DNA of 64,000 nt from Sarcophilus harrisii (Eukaryota; Chordata; Mammalia; Dasyuromorphia; Dasyuridae). The translations under genes were made by a program, and so were the position numbers. Numbering within the stretch: position 1 is the stretch's first letter; every line of letters begins with the position of its first letter. Positions 12,406 through 24,516 of this stretch are shown piece after piece. The stretch covers positions 671,493,087 through 671,557,086 of the forward strand of contig NC_045426.1 of assembly GCF_902635505.1 (NCBI RefSeq), read 5' to 3'. The notes beneath the pieces were generated by a model. That model was not told the origin of the DNA. It ran no database searches and saw nothing but the letters and a program-made list of their open reading frames with translations.

Positions 12406-14061
12406 AAAGAAATATATTTCTGTACACAACCCTGTGTATGTATTCTTCCTTTTTTATGACTTGAAGTTTAGATGAGAGTGAGGTTGAAGTGTAAGGGGCA
12501 CCCTTCCCTCTCCCCTTGATGTCTATTTGTGCATTATGATCATAGAAAATAATTTTTTCTAATCTTCCTTTCCTTTCCCCTCCTCTACCTCAGTATATTC
12601 CTCTTCCTCTTCCTCTCTCTTTTCTTCTTTCCATTCTCATTTTTTCATTTCATCCCAATTTGGGGGGATTTTAGTACTCAGGCAAGGTTTGGTATGGTTT
12701 GTGCCACGCAATTGATTTTCCTTCCAATTCTTTTTACATAACTTTTTGTTCCTTATTCATTTTTTTCATTCTCTGAGTTTTTGTTTATAAATGTTTTAGT
12801 CAATCCCTTCTGGGTTTGTGTCTTGCATATTTCACCATAAAAATTCATTTTGATAGGTCCCCCACAGTTTCCTTCCCCCCTCCCCAACACACACACACAC
12901 AGTTTTTACAGCCTACTTCCTGACTTCAGACTTCATGTAAAGGCTCAGGTTCATGGAACTTCTGAAGGAAAAATCTGGGCTGATTCTATTTGTTACTTTT
13001 TTTGGGATGAAGAGTATTTTGTTATTGTAGGATCTCAGGGACAGGATGAGTACCTGAAAACTTTTAGCATTCCCAAAGGGATCTGATCCAGGAGAAAGTA
13101 TGATTGCTACCTCCTCATCTGAGCTCTGCAAGTTGCTGACTGGAGGTTTGGTTCTGAGTAAGAGTAGAACTGCCATTGGATTCTGCTAGCTGAAAAACTC
13201 TGTTAGAATTGTAGGTTCCTCTTTGATCTGAGATTCATGCCTTGATTATTCCTCTGCAGACTGGGTGAAGTTAGAAGTGACACCCTATTCTGAGCTCAGA
13301 TCTGATCACACTACTGCTATCCTCTTTTATTAGTTTCCTCTTATTAGTATACATCGATGACCACTCAACCACAAGTATATCACTCTTTTACAAGTTGTCT
13401 TTTCCCTTTGCCCTGGATTATAAGATTTGCAACCATGGACTGGAAGATGGATGACAAAGCTTCCACTTCACTTTTTTCTTAGTCATTGTGCCCAGATATA
13501 TGGCTGGTGAGGTCCCAATATGATTCTGAAACTTCCACTTACTTTGATGCATGGCCTTTCTCTGAGTGCTGGAATGCTTTTCAGTATTCTCCTGGTCAGC
13601 TTTCATCATCGATATCCACATGCTTCTCTATCTTGGACGTTGCAGAGCTAGACTAGACAAATAACTCATTCCATCTTCTGGATTTCTTAATCAGGATTTG
13701 TTCTGGTGAATTTTCTAGATCTGATTGGAGAAATCCTTGGAGGGGATCTTACAGTATTGCTTCTTATGACTATCATCTTTTCTTCATCTCTACTAGGAAG
13801 AACTTGAAAATCTAAACAAAGAATTTTATATTTGATCCTATCTAGCTGTTTCTATACTGGCTTAATGTATGTTGATATTGCCAGTTCTTTTCCCCCCAGC
13901 CTATCGTGTATTCACAACCAGTTTATATCTAAACACAGAAAAATGTGATATATACTAACAAAGCCAACACCAAATAGTATGGGGAAATATACAAAAGTTG
14001 TCACTTATCATTGATTTAAAGAGAGAAGGCTTTGAATTTTCCTATCATCATAGCCTGAAAG
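12406..14061. other. Unassigned; possibly worn LINE sequence
   Basis: Pyrimidine-rich near 12500-12660, then about 1 kb that may be an old L1 5' region in reverse. I cannot confirm this. No gene seen. Confidence 0.35.
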
Positions 14062-14130
14062 GTATGACGTAGTACCTCAGAGTTGTTTTAATTTGCATTT
14101 CTCTAATCAATTCACTAGTACATTTTAATA
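14062..14130 (-). mobile_element. L1 ORF2 fragment
   Basis: 'cctcagagttgttttaattt' followed by 'gcatttctctaatcaa' is the reverse complement of a conserved L1 ORF2 C-terminal stretch also seen near 1240 and 62745. Confidence 0.6.
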
Positions 14131-14589
14131 GAGCTCTCTAAATGTTTTGAGAATTTCTTAAAGGAACATAATGAAAAAAAATACAAAGAAAGGAGAATAG
14201 AACTACATCTCAAACAACAAAGCAATAATCATGAAAATTATTTGGGTAAAAAGAAGAAGAAAGTATTTTACTTGGAACTTGGAAAACCCAGAAGCGAATG
14301 AATATAATAGGATAAACCCCCAGACTTCAACTACTGGGACAAGGAGTCATGGTATGAAAAAAATTGCTTGGGTAATAGGAGGATTTTTGAAGAAACTACA
14401 TTAAGTAAGACTAAGATCTCAGCTGTTTTCAGAGGTCCTTCTAGGGACCTGATCAAAAGTACTTTTTTCTGCCCTACAACTGTGAGGAAGGTCCCTGCTC
14501 CATTGTGTCTGTAAATTTTAGTGTGTTTAAGCAACAAAGTCCTTTCTCAGTATTAGTAAAGAGGCATACTATGAGCTGGACCCTCCAGA

Positions 14590-15040
14590 AGCTGCCATTA
14601 CCATGTCCCACACAGTCCTAGTTTGCCGGTTTCCCAAGTCCTTTCACTCTACTGACAACCCTTTCTTGCTAATCTTCCAAGTCACCTTTGGTGTTTCTGG
14701 GCTGAGACATGGAAATAGCAGTAGGGTTACTGATTCAGAAGTCCCAAGGTCCGTTTCTGCTTTGTTGAAACCTTTACTGGGTCCTGGCCTGGGTCATTCT
14801 AGGACCTTCTATTCCAGGTCTGCATGCTGGACTTCCATCTTAGTGCCACAGATCTCTCCTGCTGACCTTTTAAGTTGTCTTTGGCTGGGAAATGTTTACA
14901 CTCCATTTTTTGTACATTCTGATGCTCTAAAATTTGTTTGTTTAGAGTTATTATTTAAAGGAATTTGGAGGGGCTTGGGGAAGAGCTCAGCCAGTCCCTG
15001 GCTTTACGCTGCCATTTTGCCTCCACTCCCAAAAGGAGAT
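14590..15040 (-). mobile_element. L1 5' UTR fragment
   Basis: On the reverse strand it starts with a purine-rich leader and 'ggaggcaaaatggcag', the L1 5' border type, followed by GC-richer leader sequence. The 148-residue plus-strand open frame over it has no coding support. Confidence 0.5.
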
Positions 15041-15239
15041 ATATTTTGACAAATATGGGTAAAATTGTTCTTATCAACAAAGAGAGTGAGAGGTTCACAT
15101 GAGATAAAATGTAAGGTTTTAGTTATATAAAATTGAAAAGCTCCTGCACAAATAAAATGTGATTAGAATTGGAAAGGAAACAGTTAATTGAGAGAAAAAC
15201 TTTTCAGTAAATTTATCTAATAAAGGTCTGATAATCCTG

Positions 15240-16382
15240 TCTACTGGCTGCTTCCCAACTCCACTACTTCCATCATCACTAGTTATAATCCTATTTCTCT
15301 CCTCCCTTTTGCAGCTAAATTTCTTTTTTTTTTTTCAAGTGGCATTTATTTATTTATCTTTTTTTTAATTTTTTTATTTTTTAATTTAATAGCCTTTTAT
15401 TTACAGGATATATGCATGGGTAACTTTACAGCATTAACAATTCCAAACCTCTTATTCCAATTTTTCACCTCTTACCCCCCACCCCCTCCCCCAGATGGCA
15501 GGATCCAGTAGATGTTAAGTACATTAAAATATAAATTAGATACACAATAAGTATACATGACCAAAACGTTATTTTGCTGTATAAAAAGAATCAGACTCTG
15601 AAATATTGTACAATTAGCTTGTGAAGGAAATCAAAAATGCATGTGGGCATAAATATAGGGATTGGGAATTCAATGTAATGGCTTTTAGTCATCTCCCAGA
15701 GTTATTTCTCTGGGCGTAGCTGGTTCAGTTCATTACTGCTCCATTGGAAATGATTTGGTTGATCTCGTTGCTGAGGATGGCCAGGTCCATCAGGACTGGT
15801 CATCATATAGTATTGTTGTTGAAGTATATAATGATCTCCTGGTCCTGCAGCTAAATTTCTTAAGAATATCATCTAAATAGGTGCCTCTATTTCTTTTAGT
15901 CTCAGTCTCTTCTTAAATCTTTGCAGTATGGCTTTTGACATTATATTTCAATCCAAATTGCTCTCTCCAAAGTTATCAATGATATCTTAACTGCAAATTT
16001 TAATAGTCTGTTATTAATCCTTATTCTTCAACATTGTGGTTCATCCTTTCCTCTAAAGATATTCTCCCATCTCTAGATTTTAAGATTCCATTTTCTTCTA
16101 GTTCTGTTCCTAACTATCTGATCCCTCTTTTTCTGGTCTCCTTTGCTGGATCCCCATCCATTTTATACTCACTATTTATGGGAGTTCCCAGAGCTCAATC
16201 CTAGGCCCTCTTTTCTCTCTATATTATTTTACTTGGTGATTTTATCAGACCCAATGGTTTCAATTGTTTTCCCTATGCAGATGATTCTCAGATCTAATAG
16301 TCTAGCCCCAACTTCTCTCCCAACCACCAATTTTTCAATTCCAAATGCCTATTAAACATATTGAACTGGATGTCTTATAGCC
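15240..16382 (+). mobile_element. L2 LINE, 5' part (reverse transcriptase region)
   Basis: Text matches the L2 RT region: 'ttctctcctcccttttgcag', 'ctctccaaagttatcaatga', 'agagctcaatcctaggccct' and 'ctatgcagatgattctcaga' (the YADD-type motif), ending 'gaactggatgtcttatag'. It is split by an L1 at 15326-15845, and the copy resumes at 20118. Confidence 0.75.
15326..15845 (-). mobile_element. L1 3' end, 5'-truncated, inside L2
   Basis: Reverse complement of the L1 tail subfamily also found at 28635 and 60110. A perfect 16-bp direct repeat TGCAGCTAAATTTCTT flanks it (15310-15325 and 15846-15861), and L2 text continues across the join. Confidence 0.9.
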
Positions 16383-17395
16383 CCAAACTTCTTAAACTAT
16401 AGGTTGTGACCCCATATAGGGTCATGTGGTGTTTGGAAAAAAAAATTGACATCAGCAAAAAGTTTCTGAATATTCAATGACCAAAAATTAATTCAAAATC
16501 AAATGCATAATAAATCTAAGGTATTTCTGGCAGCACTTTCTGTGTTGCATCATACAATTGCATTGCAACTTTGGTTCTGAATACACAATATGTGCACTTT
16601 GCACTGTGCATGCTGTCACGCCACACATTGCCAACAAACTCTGCCAGAAACACCTCAGCTCAGATTTGGGACTATTGTATGTTATGAATTGCAGTGTTTT
16701 TGCTGTACATACAAAGTTTTCTGCTTTTATAGGAACATAACAGCTCAATTATGGAAAATAAAGACAATATTTCCCTAATGTTGTTCCTCAGCATGTATCA
16801 AATTAGTATATTTTTTGGATTGCATTGTATTAGAATGTTTCATTTAAAAATTTTTAAGTTCTTTTACAAAAACACAAGTGTTTAATTATAGGAAATAAAG
16901 ACAAAAGCTCTTTAATAATATTTCTCTACCATCAGTGCTGTTATGTATATGTAAGTGCAAACATCAGTTTTTTAAATTAAGCACAAACAAATGTAATTGC
17001 ATAAAATAAAGTTCATATTTGTTTGAGAAATTGTCAGCAATTTTTATTTATATTTTAGGACAAAAAATTTTCAGTTATGAATAAGTGGCCACATTTAGAA
17101 AGAAGAAGTAAAAATACTGATGACAATGTATCAGAGTCTTTGCTACCAGGTAGTACACCTAAATTGAGCAGAAAAAGAAAAGAGGTTGAACCATTTTTGC
17201 AATACAGATTTACTTCTAATAATGATTCTAATAATTAGAATAATACTTCTAAAATAAATGTGAAAAAATCTCTTTGCTTAATTTGTACAAAGTTTTGGCT
17301 GCAGAGAGTATGAAACCAATCAAACTAAAATAACATCTTAATACCAAGCATGCAGCATACTGCAATAAACCAAAGGGATATTTTGAATGACTTTT

Positions 17396-18046
17396 TGTCG
17401 TGTTCTTTTTCCAAAACACAGCCAGGTGATAAAAGTTCAGATATTTTATTGCATCCTTCAATATAGCCCAGTTAGCTCAGAGACCTATCTCTCCCAAAAG
17501 CTCTTGCAGCTTTGTCCTTGGCTTCTGCCTTTGCTTTCTTCAGCCTCCAACCACCACCAATTTGGAAGATACAATGAATCTCTCTTGCCTCAAAGATAGG
17601 GCTTGTAGGCTTTCTTCCAGAGTGCTGTCTCCGATCCCAGTCGATGTTCCCCAGAAAACTCTCTCAGAGAAAACTCCCTCAAGTAACTAACTCAAGCTCT
17701 AAGAGCTTCCTCTATACTCCGCCTTCTGGAGGGAGAGGAATTCTGGGTTATCTCCCAGAGTGCTCTCTGGCCCTAAGGGAGGTGTGAATTCGGTGTTTCT
17801 TTCTAAACCCTGAACTCTCCCAAACGTGTGAACTCCATTGAGTACTTAGATACTTATGAGCTCTCTAAAGGTATGAACACAAGCATTGCTTCCATCAGTA
17901 TTGGCAACTTATCACTTTGTAAGGATTCGCTCTAAGGTGTGAACCAATAAGCACTGTATCAGTTCTATTGAGTTAATACCAGGATTCTGACATCACCCTT
18001 GAGTTTTCACCTTGTTTCAAGTTGAGTTGACACTAGGATTCCAACA
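17396..18046 (-). mobile_element. Solo LTR (endogenous retrovirus, probably class II)
   Basis: 651 bp with TG...CA ends and an exact 6-bp target duplication ACTTTT at 17390-17395 and 18047-18052. AATAAA on the minus strand near 17450 sets the orientation. It lies between the BED finger and the body of the hAT transposase, so it is younger than that element. A 6-bp duplication is usual for ERVK-type LTRs. No internal region remains. Confidence 0.85.
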
Positions 18047-18957
18047 ACTTTTAAAATCTTCAAATAAAGAAAAACAGTGTTTTGAGAAATTTGTTGCTGC
18101 CAACAAAAAGTATTTACTAGCCCATTATGAAATTTCTTATTTAATTGCAAAAATTAAAAAAACCCTATGAAATAGGAAAAGATCTTGTGTTATCTATTGC
18201 TATTAAAAGGTCAGAAATAGTTCATGGGAAAAAGTATAAGAATGGAATTTGTAAAATTCCTTTATCAAATGATACTTCAGAAAAGAATTTCCAAAATCAG
18301 TAATGACCAATTTCAGCAGCTTATTACCAGATTTAAGAGTAGTTCAAAATTTGCAATTCAGTTAGATGAAACAACTGGTATTCTAACATGACACAGTTGT
18401 TACTTTATGTAAGAAAAGTTTATGAAGGAAGCATACATGAAGAATTATTGTTTTTGTCATCTTTTGGAAGGACACACAAGAGGAAAAGCTATATATTTTA
18501 AAGTCAAACTTCACAAAGGAAGGTTTACAGTGGAAAAACTGCATTGGAGTCTGTACAGATTACTGGTGCAATGATGGGTGGGAATGTAGAACTTGTAGAA
18601 AGAATTAACACTAATGTCAATGCCTTTGGCTCAATGTACAATCCATTGAGAGGCACTTGTGGCCAAAACATGTTACCAGAGTTAGATGTCGTGCTTCTCA
18701 ATATTATCAAAACCATTAATTTCACTAAAAACCATGCCCTTAACAGTCATTTGTTTTCAAACCTTTGCAAAGACATGGATTCTAAATACAAAAGCTTATC
18801 ACTACTTGCCCAGGAAAGGTGGCTCTCAAGAGGGCAAATTTAAACAGATGATTGAAATTGAAAAAAGAAGTTGTTGTATTTTTGACTGAGCAGAAATCCA
18901 GTTTTGGTAATTTTTTGAGGTTTATTTCAGATGCGATTATTGCTAATTGAAAACTTC

Positions 18958-19132
18958 TAAATGCAACATGACTTTTATGGAAATGTTTTGTACAACTTCA
19001 CATGGACTTTCTCAATGGAGGGAGAAAATGTGGGGAGCAAAGGGGATAATCTGGAATTCAAAAGTTTTTAAAAATGCAAAAAATTGTTTTACATGTAACT
19101 GGGGAAAATAAAAATATTTTTAAAAAAATTTA
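18958..19132 (+). mobile_element. L1-type 3' tail fragment inside hAT
   Basis: 'acatgacttttatggaaatg' and the A-rich 'ggggaaaataaaaatatttt' match the tail of the element at 24517-27716. Confidence 0.6.
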
Positions 19133-19554
19133 TGGCTTTAAAACAGTGTTATTTGTCAGTTTTTAAAAAAAATCTCAAATGACTGAAACATCATTTAAAG
19201 GGAAAAATTATAACTGTTAAAAGATAAAATTAAAAATTTTACTAAAAATTAACATATGGAAGAATAAGGTGTAAAATGGCTCCTTAGAAATGTTTATAGA
19301 CATATGATTTTATAATTGATAAAAACTTCCCAAAGATTTAATTGTAAGTTATAATTGATCAGCTGAAGTGCTTGGAAACACAATTTCAGAAATACTTCTC
19401 TTAAATTTTGATTCTAAAAAACTAAGTTGGGTGTATAAACTATACTCAATTGTAATAAAAAATGCCAGCTACCTGCCGTTAAAAATGCAAGAAGAATGTG
19501 CTGTGTTATTAAGTACCATAGCTTTAAAATTTGAATTTCCTTTAAAAAATCGTT

Positions 19555-19700
19555 GGACCAACTAGGTGGTTCAGTGGACAGAGCACCAGCCCTGAAGTCA
19601 GGAGGACCTGAATTCAAATTTGATCTCAGATATTTAACACTTCCTAGCTGGCTGACTCTGGGCAAGTCATTTAACCCCAATTGCCTCAGTCAAAAAAAAA
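19555..19700 (+). mobile_element. tRNA-derived marsupial SINE inside hAT
   Basis: Shows the marsupial SINE text 'cagtggacagagcaccagcc', 'tgaagtcaggaggacctgaa', 'gggcaagtcatttaacccc' and an A tail. Confidence 0.85.
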
Positions 19701-20117
19701 TTTGCTAAATGAATTTTGTCTTGGGATTAGGACAAAATTTCCAACAATTTCTGAAATGACCCTAACTGTAATTCTGCCATTTTGTATTACATATTATGCA
19801 AAGTAGTATTCTCAGCTTTGATGATTACAAAATCCAAATATTAATCAACTTTGAAAAAACTGAATATTTGCTACCTCTTGAAGTATAGTATCAAATATTC
19901 CACCAAGATTTAATTCTTTATGTAAAAATCAAATTTTCTTTCATCTAAAATGGCAAAAGTTTATGCATGCCAAAGAATAAATAAGAAATTTCTTTATGTT
20001 TTATTATCAGTAAATGTCTGATTTATATAGCTATTTTATATATGTATATACTCAAGGTTGTGGAAAATTTTCTCAGGTGAAAAGGAGTCACTAATGGAAG
20101 AAATTTAAGAAGCCTTG

Positions 20118-21300
20118 CTATAGACATTTGAAATGTAACATATTGGAAACCAAACTCATTATTTTGCTTCTTTCCTCCTTTCTTCACCTTTCCCCTCTTC
20201 TTAACTTTCTTATTATTCTTAAAGTCACCATCAGTCACCAGGCTTATAATCTAAGTTTCATATTCAACTTTTAATTTATCATTACATCTCATATTCAATT
20301 GTTTGTCAAATCCTGTTCTTTATATTTTTGTAATATTTCTTGTATATACCTCCCTCTCTCCTCATTGCTTTATATTTGAACTACTACAATAATTGGCCTT
20401 TTTGTTTTCCTGCCTCAAGTAGGGAAACCCAACCCAACCCAACACAACTCTGATAGGTTTCTATTACCTTCAAATAGAAATATGAAATTCTCTAGCTTTT
20501 AAAGCCTTTCATAACTTGGACCTTTCTAGTCTTATTACAACTTACTCCTACCCATATATTCTATGATCCTGTGACACCAGCATCTTTAGTGTTTTTTGAA
20601 GACACTCTCTTTCCCAACTCTGAGCATTTTCATTAGCTGACCCCCATACCTAGAACATTTTCCTCCCCATGTTTACCTCCTTGCTTCCTTCAAATCTCAG
20701 ATAAAGTCTCACCTTATGTGGGAAGACTTTGTCTTCATTTTGAGATTATCTCTAGTTCAAAGTCCATGTATCTTTTTTTAAAAACTTGTTTATTGAACTA
20801 AATAAAAAAAAAATCAGAAAAAGAAAACAAAAAAAAATACAAAACATTGTCATGTGCCCAGCAGAACAGCAGGGAGAATTTCAAATATATAACAATAAAT
20901 TTCATTTCAAGAAAGCATATATAATAATAGAAGAAATTATATTCATGAGTGTCTATTTTTTCTTTGCTACCTTGTAGATTATGCTTTTGTTCCCTGCTGT
21001 GTAGTTTTTACTTCATTCTTCTCCCCCTCTTTTCATCCTCCCCTTTAATTCCCTCAAACAGGCTACAGTTAAGCACAAATATATTTATACACACACATAC
21101 ACACGTTCATAACCACCTACAGACCCACACATATGCATTTATCTAAGGGTATCTATATTTTATGAGTTATTTGTGTATTGTCTTATTGAAGTATGAGCTC
21201 CTTGAGTGCAGGGAGTGGATTTTGTTTTGGTATCTCCAGTAATTGGCACATTGCCTGGCTCATCATAGATGTTTAATAAATTCTGATTGACTGACTGATT
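20118..21300 (+). mobile_element. L2 LINE, 3' part
   Basis: Resumes exactly where 16382 stops ('catttgaaatgtaacatatt', 'aaccaaactcattattttgc'). It continues through the L2 3' UTR ('tatattctatgatcctgtga', 'ccttcaaatctcagataaag') to the tail at 21190-21300 ('gagctccttgagtgcaggga'). An insert lies at about 20773-21143. Confidence 0.75.
20773..21143 (-). mobile_element. Unclassified insert in the L2 3' UTR
   Basis: L2 text is broken between 'tccatgtatct' and 'gggtatctatattttatgag', with 'gtatct' on both sides. The insert starts with a T-rich stretch, suggesting a poly(A) retroelement on the minus strand. I do not recognise the family. Confidence 0.45.
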
Positions 21301-22140
21301 CAAATATATAAAAAGAGTCATTGCAAAATAGGCAAAGGGCCAAATGACATGAATAAGCAATTCTCAAAAGAAGAAAAGTCACTCATCAGTAACTAGGTGA
21401 AAAGTACTTCAGACACTAATCATTAGAGAAGTATAAATTAAAGCAACTGTAAATTTCAATTAAACTTCTCAGATTGGCAAAGATTACAAGAAAAAAAATC
21501 ACAATTATTGAGGAGATATTGGAAAACAGGCACACAGATGGATCTGTGATCTGACCCAATTATTCTAGAAAGCATTTTAGACCTTTATCCCCAAAGTCAC
21601 TAAACCATGCACATCCCTTTAACCTAGCATTGCCATTACTAGGCATAGACCTAAAGAGATAAAAGATTCATATGGTTTATAAATCCAATGTAGTATTGTA
21701 ATGTAATAAATTATGAAAGGCACAAATTCAGAGAAATCAGGGAAGATTTGAATGAAATGATGAAATGATAGGATGAATTGAGCATAACCAAGAGAGCAAT
21801 TTAAACAATGACTCAAAATTGTAAAGAAAAACAATTTTGTAAGACTTTAGAATTGTGATCATTGCATTGACTAATCATGACTCTAGAGCAATGATGATGA
21901 AATGTTTTCTACTTCCTGAAAGAGATTCCATATGGAATGAAAGGCCCATATGTGGAACTGGACAATAGGTGAATCTGTTTTGTATTTTATTACAAAGGAA
22001 GGTTTTCTTTCTTTCTTTTGAAGAGGTGAGAGGGAGGAATGATTATGACATAAAAGGAAAATCATCAATGGAACTGTTTTTAAAATGTACAGAAGAAATC
22101 AGAGGAAAATTCAGGGAGAAATACATTTAGGACAGCTTTA
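21301..22140 (+). mobile_element. Old L1, 3' part
   Basis: Follows the L1 order: 'caaatgacatgaataagcaa', 'ctcagattggcaaagattac', 'ttgccattactaggcataga', then a worn 3' region. Much more diverged than the L1 at 60110. Confidence 0.6.
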
Positions 22141-22524
22141 GAATTAAGGTACTAAATATATTATATACTTTAAAAAATAAACTTCATGGCTTTATGCACA
22201 ATTCTATTTTCCCACTTTTCATGGTATATCAAAAGGCTCATAGGCATTGGTGTTAACTTCAGAAAAAAAATTGTAATTAAGAAAAGACAAAACAGGTGAC
22301 ATATCCAGTAAACAGACCAGCAGTTTCTAGGCTAAAAAAAAAAGGAAACATTTAAGTTATTTAGGGCTTTGAAAGTCAACCTGAAGAGTTATGATTTTCT
22401 GTTACAAGATAAGTGAAGGAAGGGTGAATAGGTAATTATAAAAGACTATGTGTGAGGAGTTACTGTAGGCCCCAGGGGATGACTGGAGAAAAGACATTGA
22501 GGGTAAGGAAGGATCTATAGGAAG
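22141..22524. other. Unassigned old repeat-like sequence
   Basis: 22350-22510 ('agggctttgaaagtcaacct') resembles part of the mammalian repeat at 39060-39560. No gene seen. Confidence 0.35.
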
Positions 22525-22925
22525 CAGTGAAAAGAGCTGTAGATTGAGTTACAAGACCTGAGTTTGAGGTCCAGCTCTGCTGATTATAAACTGGATGACT
22601 TGGATCTTCAATGTAGGCCATTAGATTGTGAGTGCCTTAAGATCAAGGACTGTCTTTTGCTTCTCTTTATATCTCTGATGTTCAGCAGAGGGAGTAGCAC
22701 ATAATAGAATCATTGTAAATGTTATTGATTGACAGGTGGCAATTGAGTGTAGTAGAAAGAACAGGCTATCTGGAGTTGAAAGGGCCAGGTTGATGTTCCT
22801 GTTCTGCTATTTATTAATTGATAAACCTTGGGCAAGTCACTAAGATTCTCTGACTCTCAGTTTCCTCATCTATAAAATGAGATAATCCTAAAGATTTCTT
22901 TCAGGTCTGATCATAATGATTTTTC
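22525..22925 (+). repeat. Two MIR/THER-type SINEs in tandem
   Basis: A MIR-like copy with an L2-type tail ends at about 22735. A second MIR core follows ('ttgggcaagtcactaagatt', 'cagtttcctcatctataaaa'). Confidence 0.7.
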
Positions 22926-23216
22926 TACTGTCAGGTATATACTTCTAATAATATACAGATAGAAAAGTGTACAGATGCTACAATATTCACTGTGATGCAA
23001 TTATAATGGAAAAGAACTTGAAGCAAAGTAGATGTCTATTAGTTGTATACTGGTAATCAAGTTCTGGCATATGTATGTAATAGGATATTTTCCTTGAGGC
23101 TACACTAGCTTTCACAGTGTCTCTGTCTCTGTTACATGAGGTTATGTCCCAGTTTGGGCCCCAGGATTAGTGCTCTCCCAGATATATTGTTTTCCAGCCC
23201 TGAAGCCCTAATGATG
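22926..23216. other. No clear feature; worn L1 piece possible
   Basis: 22980-23090 vaguely resembles L1 ORF2 end text. Nothing else seen. Confidence 0.3.
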
Positions 23217-23312
23217 CTTATACATACATACATACACACACATATACATATATATGCATGTACAGTGTATTGTATGTATATATGTATGTGTGTGTGTGTG
23301 TGTGTGTATTCT
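23217..23312. repeat. Compound (TACA)n/(TG)n microsatellite
   Basis: TACA/CACA/TATA units followed by a TG run. Confidence 0.9.
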
Positions 23313-24262
23313 AGGTATATAGAAAAGATGCACAGTGAAAATGATGTGACCCGCTCTATTCCCCTGTTAGGAAGAAGCTATTACCAGGTAAGGAACTCTT
23401 TAGTAATCCCCATTATCAATCCCCCAACCTTTGGGATGTTCAAACAACCTTTTGTGATATTAATTAGCCTATTTCTAGCCAGCTATATTCCAAGAAGCTC
23501 CTGACCCTTCCCTCTGAGTTCCTGCCCTTACTTCTCTGGTCTTACTGAGAGAAACCCCTAAGAGTAAATTTCCTCTAAAAAGATCTGCTTATAATGGAGA
23601 TCTTTGCTAAATTCTCTTCAGAACTAAGTCCACTAAGAAATTCTCTCTCCCCTCTGCTCCCCTTCCTCTCCCCTCTCCCCCCCCCAGCCCTGGCTTTTGT
23701 GAATTTGTCATATGTTTATTTTGGACATTTTTAAAAATTGCTATCCCAGCCACATTAGAAATGAGATACTTTTAGAGGAAGTATATGAGGGGAAGGACAG
23801 GACCAAGGAGGCTTTCTTGCTGAAGGTGGGATTTCAACTGAATCTTAAAAGAAGCTAAGGGGAGGAAGAGGAGAAGAATGGAGGATCCTTTTCAAGGAAA
23901 AGCCAGATCTAGGAAGGAAATGGAAGAACAGCTAAAAAAATGGAATTGGACAGGAATATCTCCAAATAGGCATGTTTGTAATGGTTTACTTTTCCAAGTG
24001 CAATACTAGATACTACATCCACAGAAGCCTCCTTTTCCTTGATGTCCACTGCACCCTTGAATGTCTCATACTGGAATTACATTTCCATTCTTTAGATTTC
24101 TTACTCTGATTGGCTAGTTTCCCCAAACTTCCATTTTAGGGGAAAATGTCCAAGTTATCCATGCCATTCCTCTGTAGACTGCACTCTTGACAATCCAACT
24201 GTCACCAACATTCAGTCATGTAACTCTTTTCCTGACTTCATCTTTCTTTTATGAACCTTGAA
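23313..24262. other. No gene; includes an old mammalian repeat
   Basis: 23780-23930 ('caccaaggaggctttcttgc'-like text, 'gggatttcaactgaatctta') matches the repeat at 39060-39560. The rest is unrecognised. Confidence 0.4.
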
Positions 24263-24510
24263 GCAGCTGGATAGCAAATACGTTGAACCCTGCAGTCAAG
24301 AAGATCTAAATTCAAATCCAACCTCATATTCTTACTAGTTGTGTGATTCTGAGCAAGTCACTTAACATCTGTTTGCTTCAATTTCCTCAGCTGCAAAATG
24401 AGAATAATAAATAGTACTTATCCTCCAGGGGTTGTTGTGAGGATCAAATGAAAGAATATTTGTAAAGTGCTTAGCACAGTGCCTGGCACACAGTAGGTGC
24501 TTAAGAAATG
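24263..24510 (+). repeat. MIR SINE, nearly full length
   Basis: Has the MIR order: 'gagcaagtcacttaacatct', 'atttcctcagctgcaaaatg', 'ggggttgttgtgaggatcaa', 'gtgcttagcacagtgcctgg'. Confidence 0.9.
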
Positions 24511-24516
24511 TTTGAT

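Larger units (their letters stand above)
16383..20117 (+). mobile_element. hAT DNA transposon with decayed BED-finger transposase
   Basis: Ends are inverted copies, with CTTCTTAAA 6 bp inside the left border and its complement TTTAAGAAG 6 bp inside the right. The flanking 8-mers TTATAGCC and CTATAGAC match at 6 of 8 positions, and L2 sequence continues across them. The transposase frame starts near 17077 (MNKWPHLERR). A BED zinc finger follows (CLIC at about 17275, HLNTKHAAYCNKPKGYF at 17340-17385). Next come ANKKYLLAHYEISYLIAKI (18090-18155), QLDETTGIL (18360), ERWLSRGQI (to 18840) and a C-terminal hATC remnant (VFSALMITKSKY, 19810). This resembles ZBED5/Charlie-type hAT transposases. It has many stops and frameshifts, so it is dead. 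It is interrupted by a solo LTR (17396-18046), an L1-type tail (about 18960-19130) and a SINE (19555-19700). Confidence 0.85.

Noticed and set aside
14603-15049. 148-residue plus-strand open frame
   Set aside because: It lies antisense over an L1-leader-like stretch with no protein similarity.
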